This document shows positions 12,401 to 23,554 of a DNA stretch of 64,000 nucleotides, piece after piece. Source of the stretch: Erythroxylum novogranatense (lineage: Eukaryota; Streptophyta; Magnoliopsida; Malpighiales; Erythroxylaceae); the NCBI GenBank assembly GCA_029891385.1, contig CM057224.1:39685005-39749004 (forward strand), in the 5' to 3' direction. Made by a program: the position numbers and the translations under genes. How positions within the stretch are numbered: the first letter of the stretch is position 1; each line of letters begins with the position of its first letter. Below the pieces are notes generated by a model, which was not told the DNA's origin, did not search any database, and was given only the letters and a program-made list of their open reading frames with translations.

Positions 12401-13990
12401 AAAGGAAAGTGTGACTAAGTAAAAAATGATATATATTCGAAGAGGAAAAAGAGAAGAAAAAAACTAAGCAATCTCAACTTGGGACAATTAGAAACACTGA
12501 AGAGAAGTAAATCATATAAACACTTCCATTCCTGGATAAAATCTAAAATATTTCTTCACGTATTTAGATTAGATAGATTTTATTTTACCTTGTAATATTT
12601 ATGGTGATCCTAAATTGTCATTTAAACACCTAATTTACTTAAGTATACAACTTGATATATTTCAAGTAGTAAATAAACTAATGAACCTTTAATAGCAATA
12701 ATTTAAGTTGTCATAATGGACATTCATCACATTTTAGTCTACATTATTGAATGTAATATCCAATGCATACTTTATTTGTGTGAAATTCATTAAGTTATGC
12801 TCTTATTCAATTTACAAAGAGATTAAGCAAACATATGCAGCTTTTTAGAGGAAGATTTGGAGTTAGATAAAATGAGTAAATTTTTCGAGCAATGTTTGAA
12901 ATCAACATTAGACTTGATAGTTCTTCTCTCAATTCTTTATTTTATTGCAAATAAAACGTTATGTATCTTCTTAAACCTCATTTAAGATAATCCATTTTAT
13001 TGACAATTAACTCAACTTTACAAGTTCCAACTAAATCAGCTAAAATAAATGAAAGAACAAACAACCAATTTGATTATTAAACAAATAAATCCAAATCACA
13101 ACATGAAGTGAATAACCCTAGTTTGGTTACAACATGTCTAATACCTATAATTTAGCTACAAAAAAGAATTATTCTAACTAATTCAACGAAAGATACAAAG
13201 TTAGAATTACTGGTAGGGAAGGGGAAAACAACTTGCCTTCTGCTATAAAACACTTACTGTAGCTACTGGTTTAGCTGGTGTAAACACAGACACATCGAAG
13301 AAAGGTTAGAACTTAAACATGGTAGAATATTATCCTCTCAATCCTAATTTTGTAGCATGGTAGAATATTAGAAACAATCTTCACAAAAAGGTTTTAAATT
13401 TTTGCAAAGTTTAAGCACTAATCCAAATAACCTAAGCATATGCAGATGGATAAATTGATAACTAGCTAACCATATTATGTTCCAAACATAATTAATAAGC
13501 CAAATACATATGAAACACTTCTTGATTTTCCTGTAATGAACTAAAAAAGGAACTTGGGTACAAAAAATTAAAAAACACGACAAAAGTATAAATAGGACAC
13601 ACTTGAAAATCGCAATTTTCATAATGCGACAACAAAGATTGGTGCGACAGATTTTGTATTGTGAAGAGGAGTGAAGAATGGTTTGTAATAGAGAAAGGTG
13701 TGTGAAAGAAAACTACAAAATTAATTTAGGATTTTAACACTAAACAACGTTGTTTACATAATTTACTTAATGAAACTTAATTAGTTCAATTAAGTTTGAC
13801 ATGTACATGTGTTTAGGGTTTATGTCTTATATGGCTTGCCAAGTCAACAATATTAACGAAGATACTAATGTCGAACTAAATTTGAAAAAAAATAAAAGTT
13901 TAAGTATTTAATTGCCACTTTTAAAGTTATGACTATAATTGCAAAATTGAGTAAAATTTGTGATTTTTTGTAATTAACCCTTTTGACTAT
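12400..13990. other. AT-rich flank, probably the 5' non-coding part of the MULE
   Basis: No recognisable protein. The stretch around 13860-13990, a run describing 'TTTGTAATTAACCC...'-type sequence, resembles the subterminal part of plant MULEs. A matching left terminus was not identified, so the element's right boundary is only suggested. Confidence 0.3.
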
Positions 13991-14218
13991 TAACGTTTTG
14001 TTTAATAGAAGAAAAATGTCAATAATTTATGAATAATACGAAAATATAATATAAAATTGATAGTTATGATCTCATTATAATTTATCAAGGCATATTTATC
14101 CCATAGACTTTATCTTATATGTTAGTTAATTAAACAAACATATATAAGGTACATAATGTATTTAATTAATTAATCATAAATATACAGCCAACTAATTGTT
14201 TGTAGGACATTGACTGAC
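13990..14218 (-). mobile_element. Probable copia LTR remnant (outer part)
   Basis: On the minus strand, position 14218 continues smoothly from 16569 once the solo LTR and its CTGAC duplication are removed. There a PPT-like AGTACAAATAGGATA leads into a TTGTCAGTCAATG-type LTR start. The sequence is AT-rich and its end near 13990 is uncertain. Confidence 0.4.
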
Positions 14219-16568
14219 TGTAACATCCCGTTACTGATGTGATGGGCATATCGGTAAATTGGGACGGGTTAGGATTTCATACTGCATTCTATTGATTGAG
14301 CATTCATTGACCTCTAATTATAGAGGAATAAGTTACTTGCACATGCATTCATGACTTTTTCCGGTATTTAATTGTGATCATGAATTGGTTGGATTGTGAT
14401 TTGATTGAGAATTAGGAATAATTGGGTTTGAATAATTGATTTAAAATGGTTTAAAAGGGATTGGCAGTTGATAGTGACCCATAGGAAATTTTCTAGAAAT
14501 TCGAGAGAAAATGCTCGGACCGAAAATTTTTGAGTGACAGACCGGTTGACCGTATGGTATCGAAATAATTGTTCAATGGCAATGAAAAATTAGATTTATG
14601 CTGTTAGGAATGAAAATGTTGAGCCATTGGAATTTAGAGACTGAAATTTAAAGAATTTGGGGGTCTATGTCTTATGATCTTTAGGTTAAAAATCAACCTT
14701 TATATATCTTAGGTTTTAAATTTTGTCATTTATTCACCTCCTTCAGCCTAGGGCAAAATTCCCTCTTTTCCTTCCTTGGTGATTTCCGATTCTCTCCTTT
14801 TGGTGTGATCCTTCGATCGTTGCTTGTTGCTCCCTCTCTTTGTGCAAGCCTAGCTTAATCTTTGAGGAAGATGAAGATTGTTGAGTTTTGAGGGTGAGAT
14901 TTGTGGGGGTTAGACGTGGGAGAAATTTCTGAGATTTGAAGATTTCAAAGCTTGATTTGGTAGGTGATTGGTTTTAATGTTGTTATTTATTGATTTTGAT
15001 GCATTTATGGTATTTTTTTGTGAAAGATTGGGTAGTTTAGAGTGAGTTATTACTGGTTTTAGTGAGAGAAATGGTGAAAAAGTCGATCGGAGAAGACGGT
15101 GGAGCTCGCACATCGTGACGTCTGACGAGCGGCCTCGCCGCGACGAGTAAATGAGTACTCGCCGCGATGAGTAGGGCGAGACGTCGCGGCGAGCGTATGA
15201 ATTTACGCCGCGATGTGCCTTTTCCTCTACGTCGCGACGAGTCTTAGGAAGGTGTTCGCCGCGGCGAGCGTCTTTCCACGCCGCGACGAGCGACCTTCTG
15301 TACGCCACGGCGAGGGATTTAAGGCCGCGACGAGGATCAAATTTCTGAATGGATGTGTTTTAATTTATGGAGCATAACTGATGGTGTAGACCTCCAATTG
15401 AGGTGATTCTTGATTCGTTATGAACTAGAGATAGAGGTCTACAATTGAGGAAAAGAATGAAAGCTAGAATTTAATTTAGTATGGTCTCACTCATAGAGAA
15501 AAAGTCGATTATAGTTCCTATTGTAACCTAAGAATTATATTATGATAATTGGAGGATAAATAGGGGTCTTCAATGGATGATTCTGACCCAATGAATAGGT
15601 TTTCTTGGGAATTACTATAGGTTGTATGATTTGATGAATTGAACTGAATTTCAGGAATGAAATAAATCATTATTGATCAATTGAGTGAAGAGTTAGATTT
15701 GGGCATAAATAGCAAAATTGGGTTTTGGCGCCGGAAAAATCATGAACAAGCATCGTACATATTTTCATTAAGACATATGCATCATTGAATTGTTTTGACT
15801 TAGCATCTAGTAATGGGAAATTATTTAACTGTTATAGAGGCACCGTTGGATCTTCATTCCACGGATATTGCTGGGACTTTCAGGCAGTAGCTCGGAAGTT
15901 ACAGGTGAGTAACCTAGTTGGTTCGTCAATTTCTGATTGTTAAATGCTCTGTGTGAACTATTTGCAAATGTGAATTGTATGATTACGGGAATGGTTAGGA
16001 TCAAAATGCATACTTTTGATAAATTGGGTCTGACTACTACGGGATTATGAGAAATTGTGATAAATGGGCTTTTATAGCCATATGACTATGAATGATTGAG
16101 CATTTGCATTTCATGCATAAATGCATGAACAGATAATGAACGTTGTGACCAAAGTCGCCACTAATACTGAAAGGAGCCTTGAGCTCGAACACTATCACTG
16201 AACTGGGCCTCGAGCTCGAGGGGAGTTAGTGCATCCTGCATGAGGGCTCTCCTACTCCCTAGACGCGTCCACTGAACACTGATTACTGATTTATCGCTCG
16301 GTCACAACACTGAAATAAATTGAAAAAGAGTCACATATGCATTGCATACAAATGAGTTAACTGATTTGTGATAATTACTGAGTTCTGTGATGGCATAAGA
16401 AATTGCAAACTGTTATATGATACTTGAATGTTATTGTGATGTGTTGTACGCAATTTGCGTAATATATGAATTGAGTGAACCATCGATGATGGTTTCTCAT
16501 TGAGTTCGCATGTATCAGAATGACTTACGGGTGTCCCGGTGCGTACCTTGCGGTAAGGGGGCGCTACA
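14219..16568 (+). mobile_element. Solo LTR (2.35 kb), same family as the LARD-like element, TSD CTGAC
   Basis: It begins TGTAACATCCCGTTACTG and ends GGGGGCGCTACA, with perfect CTGAC repeats outside (14214-14218 and 16569-16573). Its first 60 bases, the block near 15840-15920 and the ATCGATGATGG block near 16480 match the LTRs at 36876-39900 and 43319-46348. It is shorter because material before the right end is missing. A CG-rich array lies at about 15090-15345. It has no coding capacity; the long frame on the opposite strand at 14910-15308 is a by-product of that array. Confidence 0.87.
15090..15345. repeat. CG-rich palindromic word array (GTCGCGACGAG type)
   Basis: About ten degenerate copies of words such as CGCCGCGACGAGCG and ACGTCGCGACGAG, spaced roughly 20-40 bp apart, in an otherwise AT-rich LTR. 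The core TCGCGA/CCGCGG is self-complementary. The same array type occurs at the equivalent place in the LTRs at 37870-38125 and 44320-44560. Confidence 0.8.
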
Positions 16569-17770
16569 CTGACAATATCCTATTTGTACTAAGCATATTG
16601 CTTAAGTATCATCACTATATGAAGATTATGTTACTACTAAGATAGTAGTTTAGTAAGAGAAATTTATATAATTCTCTTTAGTGAACACTTGCTTAATATG
16701 AATTTCATCTCAATTATCATCATAATTAAGAAAAATTGTCTAAGTACATACTTGAATTTTTTATGAGACTTTAGCACCTTTCGTATGCCGAATGACTAAT
16801 ATTTCATAATACATTATTGTTTAAACAATGTAAGAAACTATACCAAGTTCATTAAAGAACTTCTTAATCCAAATAATAATTTACATTAAATGAATAAATA
16901 TATATGGATTGATTAACAATTGATACTACATTGGAATCTTTCGGACTAAAAATAATATCATTTATAGAGTAAAATATACTTTATCTAGGACTTGCTTTTG
17001 TTCATATAAAACTAACTTAAAATTTATATGACTATGAACTTATATATTAACTAGTACATAGAGCAACGAATATCTTTAATATTTTACAAGTACTAGATAT
17101 CTTAAATGTTAAGTACATTTAGCACATTATCTGTATTTTAGATTAAAATAGGTAAGTAACTTTTGTATCTATCTCTATAGATATTTATGCCAAGAATTTA
17201 AGTTATTACCTTTTCATATCCAATTTAGAGCTATTTTAGACTTTCATATCTTCAACAATTAAAATTTTAAATGTTGTTTTCTAAGAACAATAAGTCATCT
17301 ATATATTCATATTAAAGTGCACAACTATACCTCTATTAATCTTCTTGTAAACATGAAAATCCACAATCATCTTCAAATAAAGTCTTTGAATTCATTATGA
17401 AAGATTATTTTTCAATGATCGACTATAGATCAAATGTATCATACAAAGGCCCTGGCTATATTTAGATGCTTTGCTATAAGATTTAAACCCTTTCGAACTT
17501 AATCTTACTCCCACTACTCATCTTGAAAACCATTCACTTATAAATAATGCATTGAAAAAAATATTTTGTTTAAAAGAAGTCTATAAAATGGTATCCAACC
17601 CATTAGAATATCTTATAGCTTTCTATTATAGAATTTAATTCTAAGTTTATTAGATATATATACTTCAATTAAGTACCATATCTCTAAATCATAAACTTTG
17701 ACTCTTTTAGAATCTTACCTTTCTATATCTTTTATAGAATCTTGCAAATTAATTTAGGTGGAACTATGAA
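16569..17770 (-). mobile_element. Probable copia 3' end fragment (minus strand)
   Basis: Reverse-complement reading aligns by eye over about 1.1 kb with the plus-strand segment at 56330-57360. It includes a shared short peptide-like stretch (MVFKMSSGS here, MVFKISSGV there), like the end of copia RNase H regions. It leads into a PPT-like AGTACAAATAGGATA and an LTR start. It is full of stops. The solo LTR at 14219-16568 is inserted just inside its LTR. The copia assignment is based on layout and weak peptide similarity only. Confidence 0.45.
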
Positions 17771-17808
17771 AGGTAATTTTTTATGTTAAGAGATAACTAT
17801 GATGAAGT

Positions 17809-17850
17809 CAGGGCCATTTCTTAAGTTTTATAGGCCTAGGACAAAGTAAA
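17809..17850. repeat. Possible hAT terminal inverted repeat (one end)
   Basis: The sequence starts CAGGGCC and continues into a GGCCTAGGAC-type run, similar in style to the ends of plant TTF-zinc-finger hAT elements. No partner end was found to the right of 32 kb, so the element may be truncated there. Confidence 0.35.
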
Positions 17851-19024
17851 AAAGAAGGGCCACAAATGAATTGATGATATGCAAATGGGTAAACGTTAAA
17901 TGCATATTTTTATTACCAAAATTTAACATCCATACATAAGTCACTCATGTCATAAGCCTACATACTCAAGAAAATACTAAAGCCAAATGATCATAATAGC
18001 AGCTAACAATATCTTGCAAATTTCAGCAGCAACAAAATCATTAAAAGCAATAGCAATAATCACAAAACAATAATTAAACGACTAAATAGTAACATCATAT
18101 TGCAAAGACCAAGCAACTACATAACGACACTAACAAGCACACAGATGATCATCAAAAATAATTTCTCCTTGCATTTTTTGATGCAAAAGCATCATTAATA
18201 GTATTAAGATCAATTAGTGTAATATTCTCTTAGTTTATTATGATCCAAAGACCTTAACTTCTTTGAATCAAAAAGGGATCAAAAAATGCTTTCAAATGCT
18301 GTTCATTGAAATTTTGTTTAATGAAACAATTGCCATATTCACAACAACTAGAAAGTAACTAACTTTAAAGGACTTACCTGATTGTATTTATTCATTATGA
18401 TCATTTTTGTCAAATTGTATTTTCCTAATAATACAACATCTAATTGGAAGTTTAGGCTTTATGTTCTTCTTATGTGCAAAGCTTTGGCAATATTCATACT
18501 AGAGACCTTCATTTGTATATTTCTCAAAAATTACCATCACACCTTCTACTTGCTACATGGTAGCATATATGTACATAGATTTAGACTTAACTTTTTAATC
18601 ACCACTGTAATAGCAAATAAAATACCATACTAAGTAAAAACCTTAAAAATCTTAAGTGCATTAACTAAAATTTCCGCTTCACTCTTTGAATTGGCATCAT
18701 CATAAGATCTCAATAATTCCATTAAATCCATTCTTGTTTAAGGGGTTTGAAATCTAATAACTTTAAAACTTTTTATTCGACTATCCCAATGAGTATTGGA
18801 CAATAATTTCATGGTTAAGCCAAGAACATTATTTAATAAAACCTTCCACTTTTTAGAAGAACTTGAAAATAATGCATAGATTCATTGAACAAATTAAACA
18901 TCAACTTTAACATATGAATGTGTCATATAACTAAGAGTAAAACTAAGACTGTGACAAGCACATGACATACATAACGCTCTAAAATTTATTTCAAGTAATT
19001 GCTTTTGAACCCCTTGGTGTTTTT
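17809..19024 (-). pseudogene. hAT-like (TTF-type zinc finger) transposase, C-terminal half, broken
   Basis: Reading the minus strand from 19024 leftwards gives KHQGVQKQLLEINFRAL, CHSLS and a 'LLSNTHWDSRIKS' block. These are characteristic of the plant hAT proteins that carry a TTF zinc finger and DUF4371. A further conserved stretch follows near 18500-18660 (SKSEAEILVNAL), and the coding similarity fades near 18160. A CAGGGCC terminus-like sequence lies at 17809-17815. Many stops and frameshifts are present. The N-terminal half is at 31296-32000; the split falls inside a GK-H codon run exactly where a gypsy element is inserted. Confidence 0.75.
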
Positions 19025-20176
19025 TGTTGAGCAAGTTTTATCTGATGTAAAACCCTCAATATTCTGCAAGTATACGGGTCATAACTCTTAGTAATTGAGT
19101 TGTCGATCCCATAAGGAATTAGCTAAAACTAATTAAAAACTAATTGAATCCTCACTTTGTTTAAGGTTGTGAGAACGTGATTTAAATGAAATTAAAAATA
19201 ACCAAAAAATTAAGCAATCAAGTATGAGTTGAATGAAATTAAAATTCAGAAATGAATACAATTATATCAAATAGAGCACTAACCACTTAACAATTTAGAT
19301 ATCGCAATAAAACAAGATCAATCAATTATGAGAACATAGGATTCATTTTATTTTCCTTTGGCTATCTTAACAACTTTTGTTTCAATCGATATCAATCCTA
19401 GATTTTCAGAGGGTTGATTACTCTCTCTCAAGATCTAATCATTTAACCCTAATTAGTAATCCCTAATTGGTTCCGAAATTCTAATTCTACAATCTCTTAA
19501 TTAATAAAAATACCCTACGTCTTCAATTAGTTCTTAAGCAGTCTATTAGATAATTGGATCCTCACACAAGATCTCTCTTTGTACGATTATCGATTTGATA
19601 TTTATGTGATCTATTAGGTTATTAATTCTTATTACCCAACCTAATCACGTTACCATCAATTCAATCTCTTGATTTATTATCAAAGTATGTAGAACCATAA
19701 ATGTCATAATACCTAAACATTTCATTGACATCAAAAGCAATTAAGTCACACAATGATTCAAGAATAAATCCCACAATGAAATTAGAAAATCATCAACAAT
19801 ATGTTGAACAATTTGAAACCTAAGTGATACATCATGATGAATTAAATAAATAAGAGAAAATAAAAAGATCTTGAAATGGTTAGGTTAGAGTGGTTGGACA
19901 GCAGTTGCAGATCTCCTTTTCTCTTCTCTCCTTCTTACTTTCCCTTATGTTCTTTCTGAATTTGGCAAATGGAGGTTAGCTTTAATTTGAGTCATTTAAT
20001 GTTCTTATACAATTCATAAGTCATTTAGGGTAAAGTCTAGGTTTCAGCCATGTCAAAATGTTTTAAAAAAGCCTCTAAATATCAAAACAGAAGGAGATCC
20101 CCATGTTTGACGAGCACCTGTCACGATATGTCATGATTGTGACCTAGTGAAAATTACCTTCTATCATGATCATGAC
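19025..20176 (-). mobile_element. 3' LTR of outer Athila/Tat-like element, part 1
   Basis: It starts TGTTGAGCAAG and aligns throughout with the intact LTR at 29810-31295. It stops at 20176, where a second element is inserted; the LTR continues at 25184-25552. Joined, the two parts give 1521 bp against 1486 bp for the other LTR. The flank word at the insertion is ATGAC here and GTGAC at 25184-25188, a 5-bp duplication with one change. Confidence 0.85.
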
Positions 20177-20408
20177 TGTTTGTGTTGTTTAGATGTATGA
20201 AAGTTTTAATTGATTAACCTCGATAATCAATAAGTGTATGGGTCGTTCACATAGTACCTAAGGTGTTGATCCCATGAGGAGGGATAATCTAATCCTAAAA
20301 TCTAAGGCCAAAATAAATCGTAGAAATTCAAAATGTACTGAAACTAAAACAAGAATTCAATTAAATCAATTCAAGAATCAATCACGAAATGCAACTTACA
20401 AACTATCA
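20177..20408 (-). repeat. Shortened 3' LTR of the inner element
   Basis: About 210 bp align with the left part of the 23555-25183 LTR, and the segment ends in ACTATCA like the full LTR's ACTTATCA. Roughly 1.4 kb of LTR interior is missing compared with its partner. Confidence 0.65.
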
Positions 20409-20950
20409 TACAATATGCAAAACTCACATTTAAAGCAAAACACATAACCCTCCCCACACTTGAACAACACATTGTCCTCAATGTGAGAAGCGGGATAAAT
20501 AAACACACGTGGAAAGAAGAGACGTAAAATTAAAATAAAACAAAAATAAGTAAAGACTAAAGTTAAAAAGAAAAGGGTTAGAATAAGGCCTTATAGTGAT
20601 AGAGGTGGGGATGGTGTTGCGTGTGGCAATTGGATGTCTTGAGCCTTGAAATAATGATGGATATGACATATGTCCCATCTCTGATGTCGTAAAGATTGGG
20701 CTATCTCTCTCATTCATCTAGAGTTCTCCGCAAGTGTATATGTGATTACCTTGGTGTTCACGGAGATTGTATCAAGCATTTTCTTCCAACCCAGTTCTTC
20801 TGTTTCTTCTTCCTCCTTAGATTCCTCGCTAGTCAAATCCTCCTCTTGTTGTTGCTGAGCACTTGAACTCACTTAACTAGTCTTGCACTTAACATGTGCC
20901 TTGGCACTAATATCTTAAAGTTCCATATTATGGGACTTAAAGATTTCAGC

Positions 20951-21699
20951 TCACAGATGATGATGGTTCATGAATTCAGGATGGTAGATTGTGAGTCTGT
21001 TGCACTCAACTCTATAGTAGTCAACTATGGTCAAAACTAAGTAACCCATTCCTAAGTTATTGTTCCTCTTATATCCAGTAGCAATAATTGGATTAAAGAT
21101 GTTGATGGTTGTGCAAACTGGGATGCTATGGTCCATACACCACAACATGAAAAGTTCCTTCGTCAAACACTTGTTGATTTCTGTCTTGTCGAAAATAGTT
21201 TGATATAGGAAATTGTGTAGCAACAAGTGTTTATGGCTTATGATGATGTTATTGTGTGCATTTTTAGAGTCGAAATGCTCTAACCTAGTTAGTTCAGTCC
21301 AGTAGGGGTGACACAGAAATCATCATGTTGATCTACTATAGACGACTCGGAGAAACCATAAATTTCATACAAAGTCTCATAATTAAGCTCATGAGGTTGT
21401 CCCCTCAACCTGAACCATAATTCCCTAGGTTTGTTAGATTCGAACTGAAGGGATGTAAAGAATTATAAGGTAAGTTCTTCGTAGACTAGGTATTGAAATT
21501 AAATGAGCTGTCCCCATTAAATTCTGTCCGCTAAATTTTTGACCTTGTCTCGCAATTCTAATCTGTCTAAAGTTTCAAAATGAAAATACTTTGGAACCAC
21601 AATTTGCTTATTGCGAAGAGAATGAAAACAAGTACCTTCTTCATCTAAGAAGATTGTGAAAGGTGCTCTATAATTAGTTGCTTTGTTCCTTTTCCCCAT
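20951..21699 (-). pseudogene. Gypsy-associated 'plant transposon protein'-like frame, broken
   Basis: Two minus-strand frames (21699-21517 and 21226-20951) follow each other. The first begins MGKRNKATNYRAPFTIFLDE and the second contains a hydrophobic DHSIPVCTTINIFNPIIATG stretch. The pattern (an F-x-x-EE/x-x-F-x-x-L start, then a 'GV..N.G.II...I' region) is what one often sees in the extra open frame of plant Athila-like elements, annotated as a putative plant transposon protein of unknown role. At least one stop or frameshift lies between the two frames. The identification is by memory of the pattern and is tentative. Confidence 0.45.
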
Positions 21700-22199
21700 C
21701 CTGAGACTTAGTTTCGTCTCGATGATTGATCCTGCTTTGTTGATTGCTTAATGTGAGACATATTGGCTTGTGAGTAGGTAAAAGTTGGAAGAGACCGAAG
21801 GTTTGAAATTTGGGTAGAGAGAAGTGAGAGAGTTTGGAGGTTCTAAACTTAGAAAGATAAAGTTAAAATGAAAGTGAGTGAAAAAGTGAAGTAAGAATTG
21901 AATATATAGGTGAATGAAGGGTAAAATAATTAAAAAAAATTAAACTAAAATTCACGTGTCCACTTTTTACCCTGTTGTAGGCCACGATCATGGCCTACTA
22001 GGCCACCAATTTTTAAATTTTTCTCTTCTTTTGCCTTTCTCCACTCTTCTAAAATCACTTCTTAACTCTTATGGCTCTTTCAGCTCTTTTTTGCTTACTT
22101 CTTCGATCATCAAATTCATGACAAAATCCTCTGCCTTCCTGATTTTATTTGGAAATGAAACAACCTAATTATAAAATTCAACCTATCTAAAAGTTAAAG

Positions 22200-23400
22200 G
22201 AAATAACATTAAATTAATAATCCATGGGTTATCTACCATGCATCATTTCTTTTAAAATTGGTAGCTTGACGCTCTTCATGGAAACTCAACTGGGATCAAT
22301 TATAAGCAGCTTCCTTCCACCTTTTTAGTTCAACATAGGTTTTGTAGACTATAAGTAAGCTACAAATTGTAAAATAATCAGAAGGACAATATTGATAACA
22401 TTATGAAAACCAATTAAGCTCAATAACGTTCTTTTTCGAGTGAAATGTCAACAAAACAGGGAATAAGAAATCTCCCTAAATCTTCCATCAAATCTAATAG
22501 TTTGTCCTATAAGAAGGCGAGTTGCTCTCTTTCTTCCTTAATCACCTTCATCTCCTTTGTTTCTATTGCTTCACAAACAGAGACTTTCATAACTTCTTCC
22601 AACTCGATGTCTATTGTCATTTGTTATTTGTCCTTTTGTTCTTTAAAAGATTCGAACACATCAACTATCCTTAATGAGCTACTCTCCTTTTGATTTTTTA
22701 ATACATCATTCATGTTGAATGTCACTTAGTCATCATTAATCAGAAGGATAAAGTTCTTTTTGTGGACATCTACCAAAGATTTTTCAATGTTCACACACGA
22801 TATATCAAGAACTAGTGAATACATAGGAGGGTTAGCATTCTTTTCTTCATCCTCTTTCTTCGTCTCCTGGTCTTCAAAAAAGTGGGGTTCAGTTTGATTT
22901 TCCACTGATCCTTCTGTTCTTCCCATTCTTAAGTGCGATAGCCTCATATTGCTCTCTTTGATGTATTTTCATATTACTTAGAGAGTCTTCCACAATTTTC
23001 TTAAAAAATTTACGGGAAAGCTATGTCACTTGAATCTCCAAGTTGTGAATAGAAGAGGTATGATTTTTTGTACTCGATCAAATTGCTCTTCCAATTTCTT
23101 CTAGGTCTCTTCCATGTCTGTTAGCTTATCCATGATTTTTTCCAATTTAAAATCCCACGAATTTGACTCGTCTTGTTAAAACTCAAATAGTTTTTGATGT
23201 CCCATGTGAGTACTTGCATTGTTGGACTAATGAAAATTTTGGTGGTTCTGCCACCTCGAAGTGTACGGGTTCATATAAGGATGATTTCCCTAATTAAATT
23301 GGGCCTCATTGAAACTTGTAAGAGTCCTTTGCTCCCTATAATATGCATCCTCCATGATCGTTCTTGTTATCTCTTTTAGTATTCAACTTTTAAGACTCCC
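22200..23400 (-). pseudogene. gag/protease remnants of the inner element
   Basis: The minus-strand frame 22947-22726 carries the lysine/glutamate-rich segment and an EKSLVDVHKKNFILLINDD block. That block corresponds to the end of the retropepsin region of the outer element (TLVDVHEDNLILWIGDEQ at 27327-27644). Immediately leftwards, about 22693-22445, is an acidic stretch equivalent to 27343-26891 of the outer copy. Parts of gag upstream (23.0-23.4 kb) are recognisable only by nucleotide similarity to 28.2-28.9 kb. It is shorter than the outer copy and non-functional. Confidence 0.6.
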
Positions 23401-23530
23401 TATTGTTATCTGGTGATATCCACATTGATGTGTCATCTACTTTACACCTCAAACTTCTTTTTCTTTTTTAATTATTATTAAAAACAAAAGATAGTGAAAA
23501 CCCTTAGACTAAAGAACTAAACTAATCATC

Positions 23531-23549
23531 TCCTTGACAATGGCGCAAA
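23531..23549 (-). other. Degenerate tRNA-Asp primer binding site (inner element)
   Basis: The minus strand reads TTGCGCCATTGTCAAGGA directly beside the LTR, close to the TGGCGCCGTTGCCGGGGA expected for tRNA-Asp priming in Athila/Tat elements. Confidence 0.6.
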
Positions 23550-23554
23550 AAATT

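Noticed and set aside
14910..15308. 132-codon minus-strand frame with arginine-rich N-terminus
   Set aside because: It is produced by translating the CG-rich word array of a solo LTR; the TSD-defined LTR explains the segment.
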